Positions 22,934-39,994 of a stretch of 64,000 nt of DNA are shown here, piece after piece. The position numbers were made by a program, and so were the translations under genes. Numbering within the stretch: the first letter of the stretch is position 1; each line of letters opens with the position of its first letter. Where the stretch lies: positions 17,955,001 through 18,019,000 of the forward strand of contig NC_079365.1 in NCBI RefSeq assembly GCF_021018895.1, given 5' to 3'. The notes beneath the pieces were generated by a model. The model was not told where the DNA came from and did not search any database. It was given only the letters and a program-made list of their open reading frames with translations. This DNA comes from Seriola aureovittata. Lineage: Eukaryota; Chordata; Actinopteri; Carangiformes; Carangidae.

Positions 22934-24077
22934 TAGAGAACTCCCTTCATTTGACATGTTTTTAAACACCCCACAAACAACAAGAGCTACTGGGAACCAT
23001 TGGACACACCACTCCACGTTCTCACACTATCACTCGCGTCCCCCAGAGTCTTCAGCAGGTGTCATCCACATCAAGTACACACTTACAGATCAGTTCGGTA
23101 ACATGAAAGCACACACCATACAGCATTCAAATCAGATAATATAAGCAATACAAATATTCATCACAACATTCCACTACATTTTGATATTTCTGCACTTGAT
23201 CGACATACTTAAGAGTAAGGAAAAACTTGCAAAGATTAAAAAAAAAAATCTTGAAGTACTAATTAAAGAATGTCCATGTTAGGGGAGGCGCTCGTAGCAT
23301 CTGCAGCTTCCACTCACACACTCAAAAAGCAGTCAAATTGGGCTCTTTCACCGCACAACCAGTCCGTTACACGCGTCTCTCCGTTCGCTCACTCATCGCT
23401 TCACTCTTCGCCACAAGCCATCCTCAATCGCACTCATCAGTTCTTAAAATGTCAGTTGCGCAGTTCTTTCCATTTAAAAGTGGATAAAAGTGAAAACACC
23501 CACCGTCTCTTAGAACATGCGGAGTGAAGCCGTTCTTTGATGGCATAGCATTTACAGGTGGGAAGAGGGAGAATGATACCGATATCACCCCAAGAATGCT
23601 GCCAAAGAGGAGCTTCCTCACAGGAAAATGGAAGAGAGGTGAACTGCAGAAGAGATTTCAATGAAGGCTTTTCCACAGAACTTGACTGCAAATAAAGTTG
23701 CACTTAAAACATTTAGGTTTCAACCAGATTCTTCCCAATGCAAGATTGCCTTTTAGGTTGATGACAAATCCAGATAATGGTGAATCACAAACATTCATGC
23801 ATTTTCAAAATGGTTATAATCACATTTCACAATACATGCATTAGAGAATCCAGTTGAAATGGATACAAACAAATGAGACATCAAAAATAGCACTTTAGTC
23901 GGACATCCTGGTAAACAATTCACTTCAACACTTTCTAAATTAAATCTTTAGCATTTTTTCCAAATGTACAAAACATCTTCCACAAAAAGTGTTAAGTTTT
24001 CAGATACGCATTAACACCAGAAATAAATTTTGAAAAGACTCATCTTTCTCACAATACTTACCATACAAACACTTAAC

Positions 24078-26575
24078 TTACATACCCCACCCAGATGACT
24101 TTGACTCCATACTGGACCCAAAACCTGAGCTAAACCCACTACCGCTGGTTGTAGAGTTTGACCCTGTTCCCCAGCCAAGACTGGCTGAGCTGGTGCCGTA
24201 GTTGCTGTTGCCTGTACTGAAAGACTGACTCTGGTCCCTACTAGAGCTTGTTCCACTGGAGGTGCTGCCTGAGGTGGATGTCTGCTGCTGGCTTGCCAGC
24301 ATACCCATCATCCCCCAACTACTCTGCAGAGCAGCCTGAGCAGCAGCCATCATAGCAGGGTTCAGACTGAAGGAGCCAAAATTAGCCAGACTACTGTTAG
24401 TGCTGCTCCCTAACCCACTACGGCTGCTACCAAATGCTTGCGCTCCAAAACCATTCCCAAACCGTGCTGTACGGTCAAACTGCCTATTGCCGTGTTTGGG
24501 TTCAGCATTTGAGATATGAACGCTGACACCTTTGATAATTAAGTCCTCTCCACAGAGAGACTGGGCAACCTGTGAGAAAAAAAAGACATGAATCAGATCA
24601 TCTGGACATGGGTACCACTAAAACAAGGTCACTTTCTACACACTCAATACTATACCTGATCATCTGCAAATGTGACAAAGGCAAAAGCACGGAATGGCTT
24701 GGGAATGAAGACATCTGTGACTTCTCCGTACTGCATAAAGAACTGCCGTAGGTCGTCTGTGGTCATGTCTTCTGTGCAACGGCCTACAAAAACTTTGCGG
24801 CTCCTCAGTGGCTCATCTGGACCTTGCTGTAAACAAAAAAGGGAAAAAAATACTATAGGTTATAGTGTGTTCATAACAACGTTAACACAGTGTACATTCC
24901 CATTATGTGTGGGTATATGCATGGACATTACCATATTCACCTTCGAGTTAGGGAGCTTGCAGTCACACCATCTCCCGTCAATCATATGGCGTTGGGAAAT
25001 CACCTTTTCTTGAGCCTCATACTCAGTGAACCTCACAAAGCCAAATCCTTTAGAGTTGCCAGTCTTAGCGTCTCGTTTTACCTGGAGGATAAAATAACAA
25101 TGAATATCAATTGTCACTGCACACAACCCAAAACATAAATGGGTTTTATATCAATACTAGTAATGTTATACCTGAACCATGATGACTTCTCCAAATGTAC
25201 TGAAATAATCCTTCAAGTCTTGCTCAGTTGTTTTCCAAGGTAGACCCAGTACAATTAGGTCAGATGTCTTCATATCCCCTCTCTTCATTTTCACAGCAGA
25301 GGAGGCATCTATTTCATCCATTTTCCTTTTGTTGTCTACATGATCAACAGAGGGGAATTAATTCAAATTTTAGCCTGACAGACAGTGATAAGATATGACT
25401 TTCGGCTTCCCACTCATGTAATTTTAGAGGCTGTAGTTGGTGGTGCGAATTATTTGTCTGACAGTAAACTTATGGGTGTTTTCTAAAATTCTGACCAGTA
25501 TAATTCAATGTTTCTTGTAATTCAAATCAAAACTTCTCTATAGTTATAGTTTAACAGTCAACAAAACATATAACCTCTACGAAGATAGTATTTACAGGTT
25601 GTCTGTAGGGGTCAGCAACTTTTGTGTAAGACCTTTAAAACCACATCAATTGCGTTTCCATACCCGTTTCACATTCAAACTGGGAAAAGTATGTAAGATT
25701 TCAATGAAAACAAGTAGGGATGATTAAGACCTAGATTTACTTAAATGCATGAATTTAAAGATGCTTATCACATTTGTGGCAGTACTTCCTGGCAGTATGC
25801 AACATTGATTCCTAATAATAAATTAATTAATCATGACCTAGGTATGCACTAGAAATGGAGTTTAATAGTTAAATTTTTTTTTTTTTTTAAACTAATTGAG
25901 ATCCACATATGGATTTTATATATGATTAGGGATCTGGAGAATCAGTAATTTTGATTTTCCTGACAGTATTGCTAAACTCACGGAAAACAAACGCTAGTTG
26001 CAGCCCACGGTAGGCTTGAAAATTAGTCAAGACCTTTGTAAATGAAATTAAAACAAGACCTGCATATACACCGATTTATTGTTGGGCTGCTATATAAGCC
26101 TTGGCAAGGTGTGCATAATATGCATGTTGATCTTGTTATGCTTCTTTTGTGAATGGATTTACCGCCTCAGAGCGCACTTCTGTGGGCGTGGACAAACTTA
26201 CTCGTCAAGTCATTCTCATCTATTTTCAGTGTGCTGAAGCTACATCATAAATTATAAATAACATTACATTTGGCCACCTGTTCAGATAAAGTGTTTAGTC
26301 ACAGATTAAGTGTGCACAAAGTATCCATACCTACCTTTTGGATAGTTCACAACATACACGATATTGCCCCATCCGTTTTCTGGTGCGTGCAGGACCCCTT
26401 CCACAAGACGTACTCCCCGCATGCACTGAGACACGGGGCTCCTGAACCGCAGGCCGCACGCTCCTGGAAACTGAGCTGCCACAGTTGAAAGCAGAACAGT
26501 ACCGTCATCCTCGGACGGGATCTCCATGGGTTCTTCATTCTCCTCCTCTGCTACTCGAATATATACTTCGGCCAT
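24078..26575 (-). CDS. tardbp: TAR DNA-binding protein 43 (TDP-43, complete, 5 coding exons)
   Basis: In transcript order the coding exons are 26575-26335, 25335-25172, 25081-24941, 24826-24656 and 24569-24078, giving 402 residues (human has 414). TDP-43 is a nuclear RNA-binding protein that controls splicing and mRNA stability. The N-terminal oligomerisation domain starts [21 protein letters not shown] bipartite nuclear signal runs from [20 protein letters not shown]1 has RNP2 LIVLGL and RNP1 KGFGFVRF, and RRM2 has RNP2 VFVGRC and RNP1 RAFAFVTF. The conserved helix [20 protein letters not shown] sits in the C-terminal low-complexity domain, which ends SKSSGWGM. That domain is rich in Ser and Thr and poorer in Gly than in mammals. 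The ATG at 26575 matches the family start. An in-frame ATG three codons upstream (26584) is less likely. Whether this is the tardbp or tardbpa/tardbpl teleost copy is not resolved. The 3' UTR likely runs to about 22.9 kb. Confidence 0.96.
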
Positions 26576-27430
26576 TTTCCCCAAAAAGAAAACTTGTTTG
26601 ACTCAATACAATGCCGAAGTTAGCCGTTAGCTCGCTACTTGTCCACAATTGCGGCTAACCCTAGCCGATGCTGCTAATATGACTGAATGAGTCAGGCTAA
26701 TTGGTTTGTTTTATTTGAAACAAAGACGTCTCAAGTAAAAGTACTATGACAAAATTGCGTGGGTTTAATTTTAAATTATTTCATAAATAATGTTTCCCCC
26801 GGGCAGGGCTAACAAGCGTGCATCGGCCTTACTGTTCCTTTGTTCGCTGGGACGGGGATCTGTGGCGTCAACACCGGACGACGACAGTTCAAACGTGATT
26901 CTTAACGAAAACTGCGCACGGTCCCCCGCTAACTGATCCACAAAACGATTTCTTCAAAATGGCTTGCGCAGGCCTAATAAGTTCTACAACTTCAACAAAG
27001 CACTAGTCTCGTCCTAAATGCAAAGTAAGAAATATAGCTTAGAAAAATATTTTTCTACACGAGGTGAAAAATGAAAGCGCCTTGCCAGGCCTACAAAGAT
27101 GGCATTATCTAAGCAAAGACGGAACTACGTCATTAGTTTGGACAGTTTCATTTCATGGCGGTTAATGTGTCTAAGGCACGTATTAAGTGTAGCCAGAAAC
27201 CAAATCAGTATTCAGTATAAAGTAGTAAAACAACACTGAAATTACAATATGTGTTTGTTCGTATATGGAACGTCATCAACTCGTCTTATTTTAATGTTAA
27301 TAATACATTTTATTTTGTAACCTCCCCTTGAGAGGGAGCACGTTTGGTACATCCACGACAGCAGCTTCCGGTAGTTGCAACGTTTGTTGGCAGAGATGGG
27401 AAGATGGCGGTTCGCAGAGAACAATCAAAT
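26576..27430. promoter_or_regulatory. CpG-containing promoter region upstream of tardbp, with ETS and YY1-like sites
   Basis: CpG-containing sequence extends upstream of the tardbp start (for example around 26800-26930), unlike the AT-rich surroundings. At 27365-27372 CTTCCGGT is an ETS-type site, and at 27401-27410 AAGATGGCGG is a YY1-type site. This pair is typical of housekeeping promoters. No further exon of tardbp could be assigned with confidence, so the transcription start is unknown. Confidence 0.5.
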
Positions 27431-28740
27431 ACTGACGAATTCTAAAGCTGAGTCTTCAGTCCATGGCGTTAAATGTCACGAATACAAATTATGATTTAAG
27501 GCATATACCTGCAATTTAAAACGTTTTTTTGTGTTGTATCAATCCAGAGGGGGGTGTCTTCACCGTTAACCGCTGCGTCAAAGCGGTATAACTGTCAGGT
27601 GCATGTAAATGTTGAATTATTGAATCAACTTTTCTTTGGTTAATTTTTAGTTGAAAGCAGACAACTTGATGTTCAACAGTAACTAACGTGAGTCGTTATC
27701 TCACATTTCCAAACATTTTTCATTTCACAACATTTCATTGTTGCCACAGGAGGACTGGTTTGCGCCAAGATTATAAAGTAAATTGCCATCAAATGCTGTT
27801 TTAATTTTTTTTTTAGGCTGGAGTTATTATATTATATTTTTGCTTTCTTTATCATCATGAGATCCAAAAAAACATCAAAATAAAATTCCTCAAATTTATT
27901 TTATAGTATTTGCAGCAGGAGGTATGAGGCTGACCCAAAATTAACTTTAGTGCCCATGTTCATCATAATGTAGGAACACATCACCAAGTGTAACTGCTCT
28001 CACTGATATGTTTACTACATTTTTTTCATGGGATTAATAAGAAAATTATTTACCAAACAAATCTTCAAATTACTCAAGCATTATGGAAATATACAATTAA
28101 AAGAAAAAGTCAAAGGCAAGTATAAGTTAAGTCCTAGAAGTTATCTTGCTCAAGTGCTATCCAACAAGATTAATTGGTCATCTGAAAACAACTTATGTGC
28201 CATTTTCACATTAAAGAGGAGAATTGCTGCAAATATATCAAAACCACACCTTGTAAAAGTATGTTTGTAAAAATATTACAGCTGCTGCAAGGGAAAGGTA
28301 TAAAGAAACAGTAAACTATAATCCATGAACCCTCGATTACAACAATACTTTTGTCCTGTCATAAAGGTTTTTTTTCCGTCTCAACAGATGAGAGCTAAAT
28401 GACTGAAGTGGACAATGAGTATTTGATGGTTTTAAATAATGGGAAAGCTCCCCCACAATCATCAAACCATTTTGTTCTAAAACAAGTAAACCTAAATTGT
28501 ATACTTGCATGCAACTGGTTGGTTTTTACTTTTAAATTTTGTTACTTGCCCCATCTTAATCCTTGTCCTCTTTAAACAGTAGTGAAGCTATTTCTGCACA
28601 ACTACTATTAGTCACAAAGCTGAGAAATGTTAAATCTGAACTATGCATCAATATGGTGAAGGGTGTGTAACAGGCTCCATTACATTACAAAACAATCATT
28701 CAGTGCTGCTTTTGGATTCAACTCAACAACAAAAAGAGAT
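27431..28740. other. Intergenic region, no gene recognised
   Basis: AT-rich sequence with no exon I can support. A plus-strand reading frame at 28028-28270 is lysine-rich, matches nothing I know and has no exon-like signals. Confidence 0.45.
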
Positions 28741-28752
28741 CTCAAACAGCTT

Positions 28753-28758
28753 TTTATT
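28753..28758 (-). promoter_or_regulatory. Candidate gnb1 poly(A) signal
   Basis: The minus strand reads AATAAA. If used, the gnb1 3' UTR would be about 2.6 kb, including any intron. Confidence 0.4.
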
Positions 28759-31272
28759 ACATTTTTCAATCAATAACAGTACAATTTAGTACAGTATCTA
28801 TCTTGCATCCAGCTCACCGTGGAACACCAACAGACTGAAATGAAATACAAAAAGTGAAAAGGTACATAAGGGTGCAGAGCTCTATAATATTAATGGAAAG
28901 AGAAAAGGGAATCCATCTCAGTTGAATTGCATTTTCACTTGTGGCCACACACGAATACATCACATTTATTGTACATCATCGCAGAAAAAAAAAGAAAAGT
29001 GAAAATATGTCACAACTTTAACAAAAGTGCTTCTGTATACAGTGAAATGTTGTCATTCAGATGCTCTGATTTTCAATTTAAGACCAAGAAAAAAATGTAC
29101 AAAAGTTTTAGTATGGACAGTATGTGAGGACATTATTGTTCCATTGAGTGTGAAGATTTGAAGGAGAGAAAAGGACTTCTCAAGGATAGAATTCTCACAA
29201 TGATTGTTATAATTATTACAAAAATTGGCATCAATAGAACTGGTAAGCATAATTTACACTAAGTACGCAGTCAATATTAAGTCTTTCTCCATTCTTGCTC
29301 ACTCTGGTGCATAGCGTTACCAGTATTAGTACATGATGTATGCAGAGTTTGAGCCAAAAAAAATTGGCTTCTATTAAGTTCAATCAATAGGTTACTCTCC
29401 TTTTCAGAAACAAAAGAAAATCTAGGATTTTTGCACCATTGAAAGCAAGTCTACAGCATGCACATCTAAATTAACTCATGGCAGACAAAATTAAATGTCT
29501 TAACTTAAAACATCAGACCATTATTTTCAGACATTGATTTGTACATTTCATTCACAGAGTTGCAACTGCAGTCCCAAGCAAAGGAAGTGTCTATTTAGTC
29601 AGGTGAGGTGTTTCACTCAAAGTGGATACTAAACACAATCCCCCATCCATATAATAAAATCCAGCCATGCCCCAATTATCTCAGCACCTACCTTGCTACC
29701 CCACCCCTTCCCACCCAAAGTCAAAGGCATGTACAAGAATTAAGGGGGTTAACTGGATAAGTTACTCGTAATAACTCCTTTTGTACTGGAATGAGCATTC
29801 ATAACTTATAGCATGTGCTTGGTTAGTTAACATAGTATTAGTTGAGAGGCAAAGCTTCTTCATGTGCAAAAGGCTGTGATGAAACAAAAACAGCTAGTAT
29901 ATAAATACATCATGGACAATTTGAAAGCTGCTCGTGTAATATGATCCAAGCTTTTACTTCTGCATGTTTTCTCTCATCTGTCTTATATGATTTAACTGGA
30001 TTAGAAAGACAAGCTGTAATTCAAACATATCTAAAACCACTAAAGAAATATGACAAAAAAGAAAGCCATCAAGAATAACAAACCATCAGAATAGAATTCT
30101 TAAAAAAAAAAAAAAAAAAAAAGTTAAATAATTTGTACAATTACACTCCAACATTTGCTTTCAAGACGCACACATTTGCATGGGATGATAGTGTTGTTTT
30201 CTCTTTCAAGGTAACATAAAATGGTCCAAGAAGGAATGCGCAAGTTTCTGATTTGATACCACAGGAGATCCTTTCTTAACTAGGTGATAAACAATTGTGC
30301 TCTTCTTTGTGTAGGAAAGGCATTGGTTTCCCTTCGTTTTTGTGGTGTCCAAGTCAGTTTAAACAGTGTTGAAGAAGATGCTGTGAACATTCTGAAGTTG
30401 TAATGGTCTTCCAGTCAACTTTGGAGTTAAAAGAACATCTGGGAAACAAAGACAAATGAAATTTAGAATTTAACTAATCTAACCTGATCTACAATTTAGC
30501 TAATTTAACCTTATGTCAAGTGAATATGTAAGACCTAATGGGCAAAGATCTAACAAAAAGCTTTCTAGTCACACAGATTGACATAAGAATGCAAAAGGCT
30601 GCTTGTGTTCATTATACGTACATCTTCAACAAGCTGCAGTTTTTGGCCTTTTGTCAAGCCTGCAAAATGTAATATTTACATTTAACCCTCACCCTAAGAA
30701 TTCAGTGTAAGAAAAAAAAAATATGTTAAAACCTTACGTCAGTTGATTGTTTTTTTCTATAGTTCTTAGGGCAGCAACGTCATTACAGCAACAAACTTCA
30801 ACTTATTAAAAACTACTATTATCCGAGTTAAGTTTGATATGGCTAAATGGCTGACAATGTCTATCTGAGGTGCGCTAATTGACCACTGTAATACAATATG
30901 TGTATATCCACCAGATGGGTTTGTTTTCTGTACAGCCCGTATGTCCTGTATGAAAAAACATTAAGTTTAAACTAATGCTAAAAGCAGTTGAAGTTGCCCT
31001 GACATTTATCTCAAGCTTACTGTAAATGTAGGGGCAAGAATGTTGTGTTGATCACGAGAGTCAAAAGAAAATGCCAAGATCCATTCAAGCTAACAGTGTC
31101 TCAAATATGCAGACCAGCAAAAGAAACAGAAAGACATTTCACTGAACCCACAACTCTTTTATACCTGTAAGGCAACAAAAGTAGCACAATCAGCACATCA
31201 CCTTCTACTCCAGCCAGGCAAAAAAATGAGGCTATGGCAGACGTGCAACTACAGGTTTTTACGAGGAATAGC

Positions 31273-31369
31273 TTTAAGTACAAATGTAGGAAAATGTGAA
31301 ACAATAAAAAAAAAAAAAAGAAAAAAAAGAAAAAAAAAAAAAAGGAAAAAAAAGAAGAACCTTCAGACT
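31273..31369 (-). other. Start of gnb1 3' UTR with long pyrimidine tract; possible 3'-UTR intron
   Basis: Directly after the stop the minus strand reads AGTCTGAAGGTTCTTC and then a T-rich tract with scattered C over about 60 bp (31300-31355). The donor-like AAG|GTTCTT at 31361/31360 is weak. A good acceptor, TTTGTTTCCCAG, ends at 30439. This leaves open an intron within the 3' UTR from about 31360 to 30439. Confidence 0.35.
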
Positions 31370-34947
<3,578 letters not shown>

Positions 34948-34999
34948 TTTAGCCTGCTTTTTCAATTACCTTACTCCAGCTACTGGGGCACTTGTTGAT

Positions 35000-37900
35000 C
35001 TAAAAAAGAATAAAGAGAAAGCACTTGAATCATTCACAGTCTTCTTCATTTTAAATTTAAGGTATTATTTATACATATTTTCAACCACACATGAAAGTTT
35101 GTCTAAACCTGTCTTAGTCACAACCAAATCTCTTAACAGCAGAAGGTAATAGTAGAGGAGAATATTTTCAGCCAGCTCACTGTCATTGACTTTTCAATTG
35201 ACTGAACTGTTCACCTAAAATATATGTAATGTACAGTTCATGGTTTAACCAGACTGTACTTTCCCACCTCAATGTCACTAACATAATCCTGACACACAAT
35301 TTAGATTGCCAGACAAATCCTGTTAAGGCATGACTTTCCAGTGATCTGAAAAGCGGTCATTATCCTGTTGACCTCAATCCCAGGGATACTCCGAATTTTA
35401 GCCAAGTGATCAATAAGCCACTTATATTAATACAAAGCCTTGAACACACTCAAAGTTCATCTAACAAATACATTTTAGATATTTAAGTCATGATCCAAGT
35501 AGCGGAGTCCCAATATAACAAACGTATCTTAAACTACTTCAAGTCTCATTTATCAAAAAAAAAATTTTTGTAAAAAATTATATTATTTCAACACAGTTAT
35601 TATAGGAGAGCCAGAAAATCATGGCAAATACTCAAGCTATAATTACCTGTCCTGTTCAAGACATTGACTTAATTTATTCTGTATGAAACAACACTCTATG
35701 GAAATTACATTTTCAGATTTCCTTTATCAAAATGAAAGGTAAAATTCTGAGTAAGAATAAGAAAATTCATCCATTATTCCAATTTTGGTTACATCACTGA
35801 TTAGAATTTTACAACTTTGACATGCAAATTCCAAGTCCATTTATTTAAAGCAATAAAAAGGTACAGTTTATGGAAAAATGTAACAATGCAACAACCTCGT
35901 AGCAACATGACCGTAAACAATGTTTGTGAATGGCTAAATCAATTTAATATACTGTGTTAGTTTGAATAAAGTCGGTAGTTGTGAACAAACTCATTGTTCG
36001 TTTACCAACTCCTGTTATCCTGGAAAATGGACCCTGTGCCCAGATCTATCCTATAAATTATTCAAGTGTGTCGAACAGGAACACATTAGGAAATGGATGT
36101 CTAATCATACCCTTAATGTGTGTGTATGTTTAAGGTGGTACACATTTTTGGTAAACCAGACAATGTGATTTCCGAGTACACCCAAGAAACTGGTTAAAAT
36201 TGAGTAGTCACACACAATTTAGACCCAAAACATCAATTAGAGTTTTCTACAGATGAGTTACAGGAAGAACCTTGGTGAATCAACTGAAAAAAAATGCCTT
36301 AAAAACTTTAAAAGGCAATGTTTTAGGAATGTTTAACCTAACATTGTTAGTATTAGACTCAGACAACACTTTTTTTTTTTTTAAATAAATAGGCACTTGC
36401 ATCATTTACTGTATATAAACTACAGTCTATGTAAGATGCCTTCTATGAGACCTTAAATAGCGCCTCATAGCTTCAAAAAACAAAACAATGAGACTAAAAT
36501 TTAATGCAGATGTAACCATTTCTAAATAACAGAGCACCATTCAGTTTTACAACCTTGCCATCCCAGTTACCTTACCTGGTGTGTTTCAATCAGTAGGCCT
36601 ATGTCACTGGAGGTTTCAGGACAGGACTGAAAAACTTATCTACCTGACTACGTTGTCCTTACGGTCCTCTAAGTGGTTGACCTTTTTAACGCAGGTTATC
36701 CTCTTACACTCATTAATCTAATAATAAACGTGTCAGGAATGTAATTATTATACAGTATCAACAAGTAACAGCAGAATGCCATTCTTACCTTGAAGACCTC
36801 TGAAAATATAGTTTAGATTTTATAATATTGTCAATTTTTTTCTGTGTGAAAGTTAAATTCAAGTTTACTCATGTAGTATATGATAGTATTTTTGCAGCAT
36901 AATTAATAGACAGAAAACACAATATAAAAAACCTCTCATGCATTTATGCAACTATGTGCAATTTTATAATAAAAATAATGACTTAATAAAAGAAAATTAC
37001 TAAATTGATCTCTGAAGTAATCATTTAGTTTTCAATTGCAACTCTGAACAAATTTAAGGCTTTTGAGTTAAACCTCACAGATTTCCATAATATTAATGGT
37101 TATTAATATGAAAATGCTCTTCAGTGATATTGAATTCACAAACACTGGGCTCTCAATCAAATTACAACATGATGCAATTAATTTTGATTCTTGACTCTCT
37201 CTATTCAAACCCTAAAACTGCAGTGGTAAATCAAAAGGTGGGATAGCCTGGACTCATTCTATAGGTCTGAGCTTTAAATATTCCACATTCTGAATTTTAT
37301 TTCCCATTGACCTCTGTGGATGCTTACAGTTAAGGAGTTCCTCTCCCTCATCACTTCTCCTTTCCAAGCGCCTGATCAGGGTCAGCTGACTGCATGATAA
37401 ACAATGAGCAGTGGCAAACAGCCTGGAGTTGTAGCTCACTAGCTGTTCTCAGGTCCCTTAAGTGCAGTCTGTGCCTGCTACTTTCAAAAGGTGTCTTCTA
37501 CACTTTCAATTAAAATCCTAAAAAATGTATCTCTCGCTGCAGTCCGTAAGTATACATATGTTCTCAAAGGACAAGTCAGCTTATCTGCACTGTTAAACAA
37601 TGATAATGCAATGTTTCACAGCTAAAGCTGGATCATAGAAAAAGCCATAACCAGCAATATCACTGAGCAACTCCATAATCCTAAAAGCTAAAATCCTCAG
37701 TCAATGAGTCTCTAATCCTATCCATGTCCACTAACATAAACAGCTGGCAAAGCCAACCCAGGCATTAGAAATATGTTTTCCCGATCATAAAAGGATGAGT
37801 TTAATCTTATTTCTTTTACACACAACATGCTTAAAACAAGTGCCAGGATTTTCACACTGCCAGTGAAATCACAAGCCTGATACAACTCTGTGTCCAGTAT

Positions 37901-39168
37901 GATCACATACTGTACAATTAGTACCTCTCTTTCTGTAATAAACTAAGATGAAGATGCATTTTCAAAGAACTCGTGTATATATAAAATTCATTTGCAAATT
38001 GCATACACAATTGGCACACGTCATAGCAATATATGACAGATATAAGATAATACAAGTACAAATCTATTTCATGAATATACCTAGCATATATATTTTCTAA
38101 GTGATTTATGTGCAGAGGTTCACACAACACTGTATGTAGTGTACTGATAGTTGACTTAGCGACTGTGTGCAGTACTTTGATTTGCGTTCAACAGTAAAAT
38201 AGTTTGCATTATATTTGAATAGCTGCCAGATAGCTGTTTTAGTCAGGTTGTTACTCTAATTTGTTTATTAGGTTGGTCTACAGAGGTTACACACATTTCA
38301 GGAGAAATTTGATTCCAACTCAGCCCCATGATGTGGCAAAATACTGAGGATTTGGAGTATTGGTATCTGACAGTGTAATCTAATTTCTACATTTACTGAA
38401 CGCTGCTCAGTGTAACGATAATATGACTTGCACTGATAGAAATCTGAGAAGATGCAGCTAAACGCCATCTTGCAGACTGCTGTCCGCTAGTTAGCTTGCT
38501 AGCAGGCTTGGCAGTGTAGGCCTGCAGGCAGGGCAGAGCTAGTATTCGAGAAAGCAATGTACTCAGTCACCGTGTTAGCAACAAATTCAGTTGTGATTTA
38601 ACAACGTCTAGTTGAAAAGCAAAATCGATCTCACTTTTAAGACCCGCTGAATTTCAGGCAGATAAACTCAATAGCTGGCAGCATCTAATGCAAAATAACA
38701 TAACCACTGCTACTTTATGGTAGACTCTGCTGCTCTTCCGCAATTACATGGAGTGCTATGGAGTTAGCTTTTAAGCCAACAGTGGTTAAACATAGAACCT
38801 CGCTGGTTGCTTGGCCTCCAGAAATCCACTTACTTACATGCTAACAATCTCATTAAACCCGACAGTGCCTAACTGACTTGATTACGACGTATCGGTATAT
38901 TTATTTGGCTCCCTGATCCTTTAGTGGACCCGAGCCTGTAAAAACTGCAAGGTCGGGCGGCGATGGCCTGCTTGACTTCAGTTAAGCAACAAATGCAATA
39001 GATGCGGGTGATTTTTCATGACCATCTATCATCCATCGCTACATAACTGCCAGTTAGCTAACTGGTGGTATATAACTAACTAACGTTACTAACCTAAGTT
39101 GAAGGCGTTGCACCGGCGCGGCCGTTTCGTTGCAGGGAGGCAGCAATATGCTAACTTATTAGTTCGGC

Positions 39169-39213
<45 letters not shown>

Positions 39214-39994
39214 AAAAAAAAGGGTGTTAACGCAGCTACAACAACTCACGCTAACAAAATGTAGCTGTTACATATATATTTATATTGTGTGCAATTTTAA
39301 AGTTATCTAGTGATGCTGGCTGCTGCACTATCTACTATTGCCATTAACCAATATTTGCTGTTAATTTGTTTACGGGACGTTTATTGTTCCAGCCCAACCC
39401 AGTGTGTCATCATCAACTGACAGCAACATCTTTAAATGTAAGATTTCGAGTAGACCTACAAAGAGACCCGATACTAACTATCAAGCTTCAGGTGTTAACA
39501 TTAACATCCTAGTTACCATAAGTACATTTTGGCAATTAACTATCCAGTACTTTAAGTACTGTATTTTAGGCCAAAGAGCACCTCCGCTGGGCCATCATTG
39601 GCATCAAGCCTCACTGGCCAATATTAACGTTACTTCAACGCCAGCCAGAAGCTTTGCTAACATTAACAGTAGTTAACCCAACTCAATTGACTGGATGTGT
39701 AAGCCAGTTACGGGTAGATAGGTTTTGTAGCAATCTGCTTATCCGCCGCAAATATTGAGCGCCAGGGCCCACTGCTGCAGACACCCTTGTATCTTAGCTA
39801 CTTGTATTTGCTTATTATAAAATAGCCAACTTAACGTTAGCTAACCGCAGCTAACTAAATGGCTAGGAAGCTAGCCATCGCTTGCTACCCCACCCCCGGG
39901 CAGTTAAATTCTGCCACAATTCATCAGCTAATGGTATCAACAGATAATGTGAAAGATATGAAATTAGCACGATCCTCGCCTTATTTCACCTTAC
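35000..39994 (-). other. gnb1 first intron (about 5 kb), no gene recognised
   Basis: The first coding exon has an acceptor at 35000-35001 (CT on the plus strand, AG on the minus). The upstream exon has donor CAG|GTAAGG at 39995/39994. Between them I see AT-rich intronic sequence and one poly(A) tract, and no coding exon on either strand. Confidence 0.7.
39173..39221. repeat. Poly(A) tract
   Basis: About 49 bp of A with a single G at 39212, inside the gnb1 first intron. It could be a retroposon tail, but I recognise no element body beside it. Confidence 0.95.

Noticed and set aside
23270..23703. Reading frames in the tardbp 3' UTR
   Set aside because: Overlapping frames on both strands with no recognisable domain or splice signals, lying in the untranslated region.
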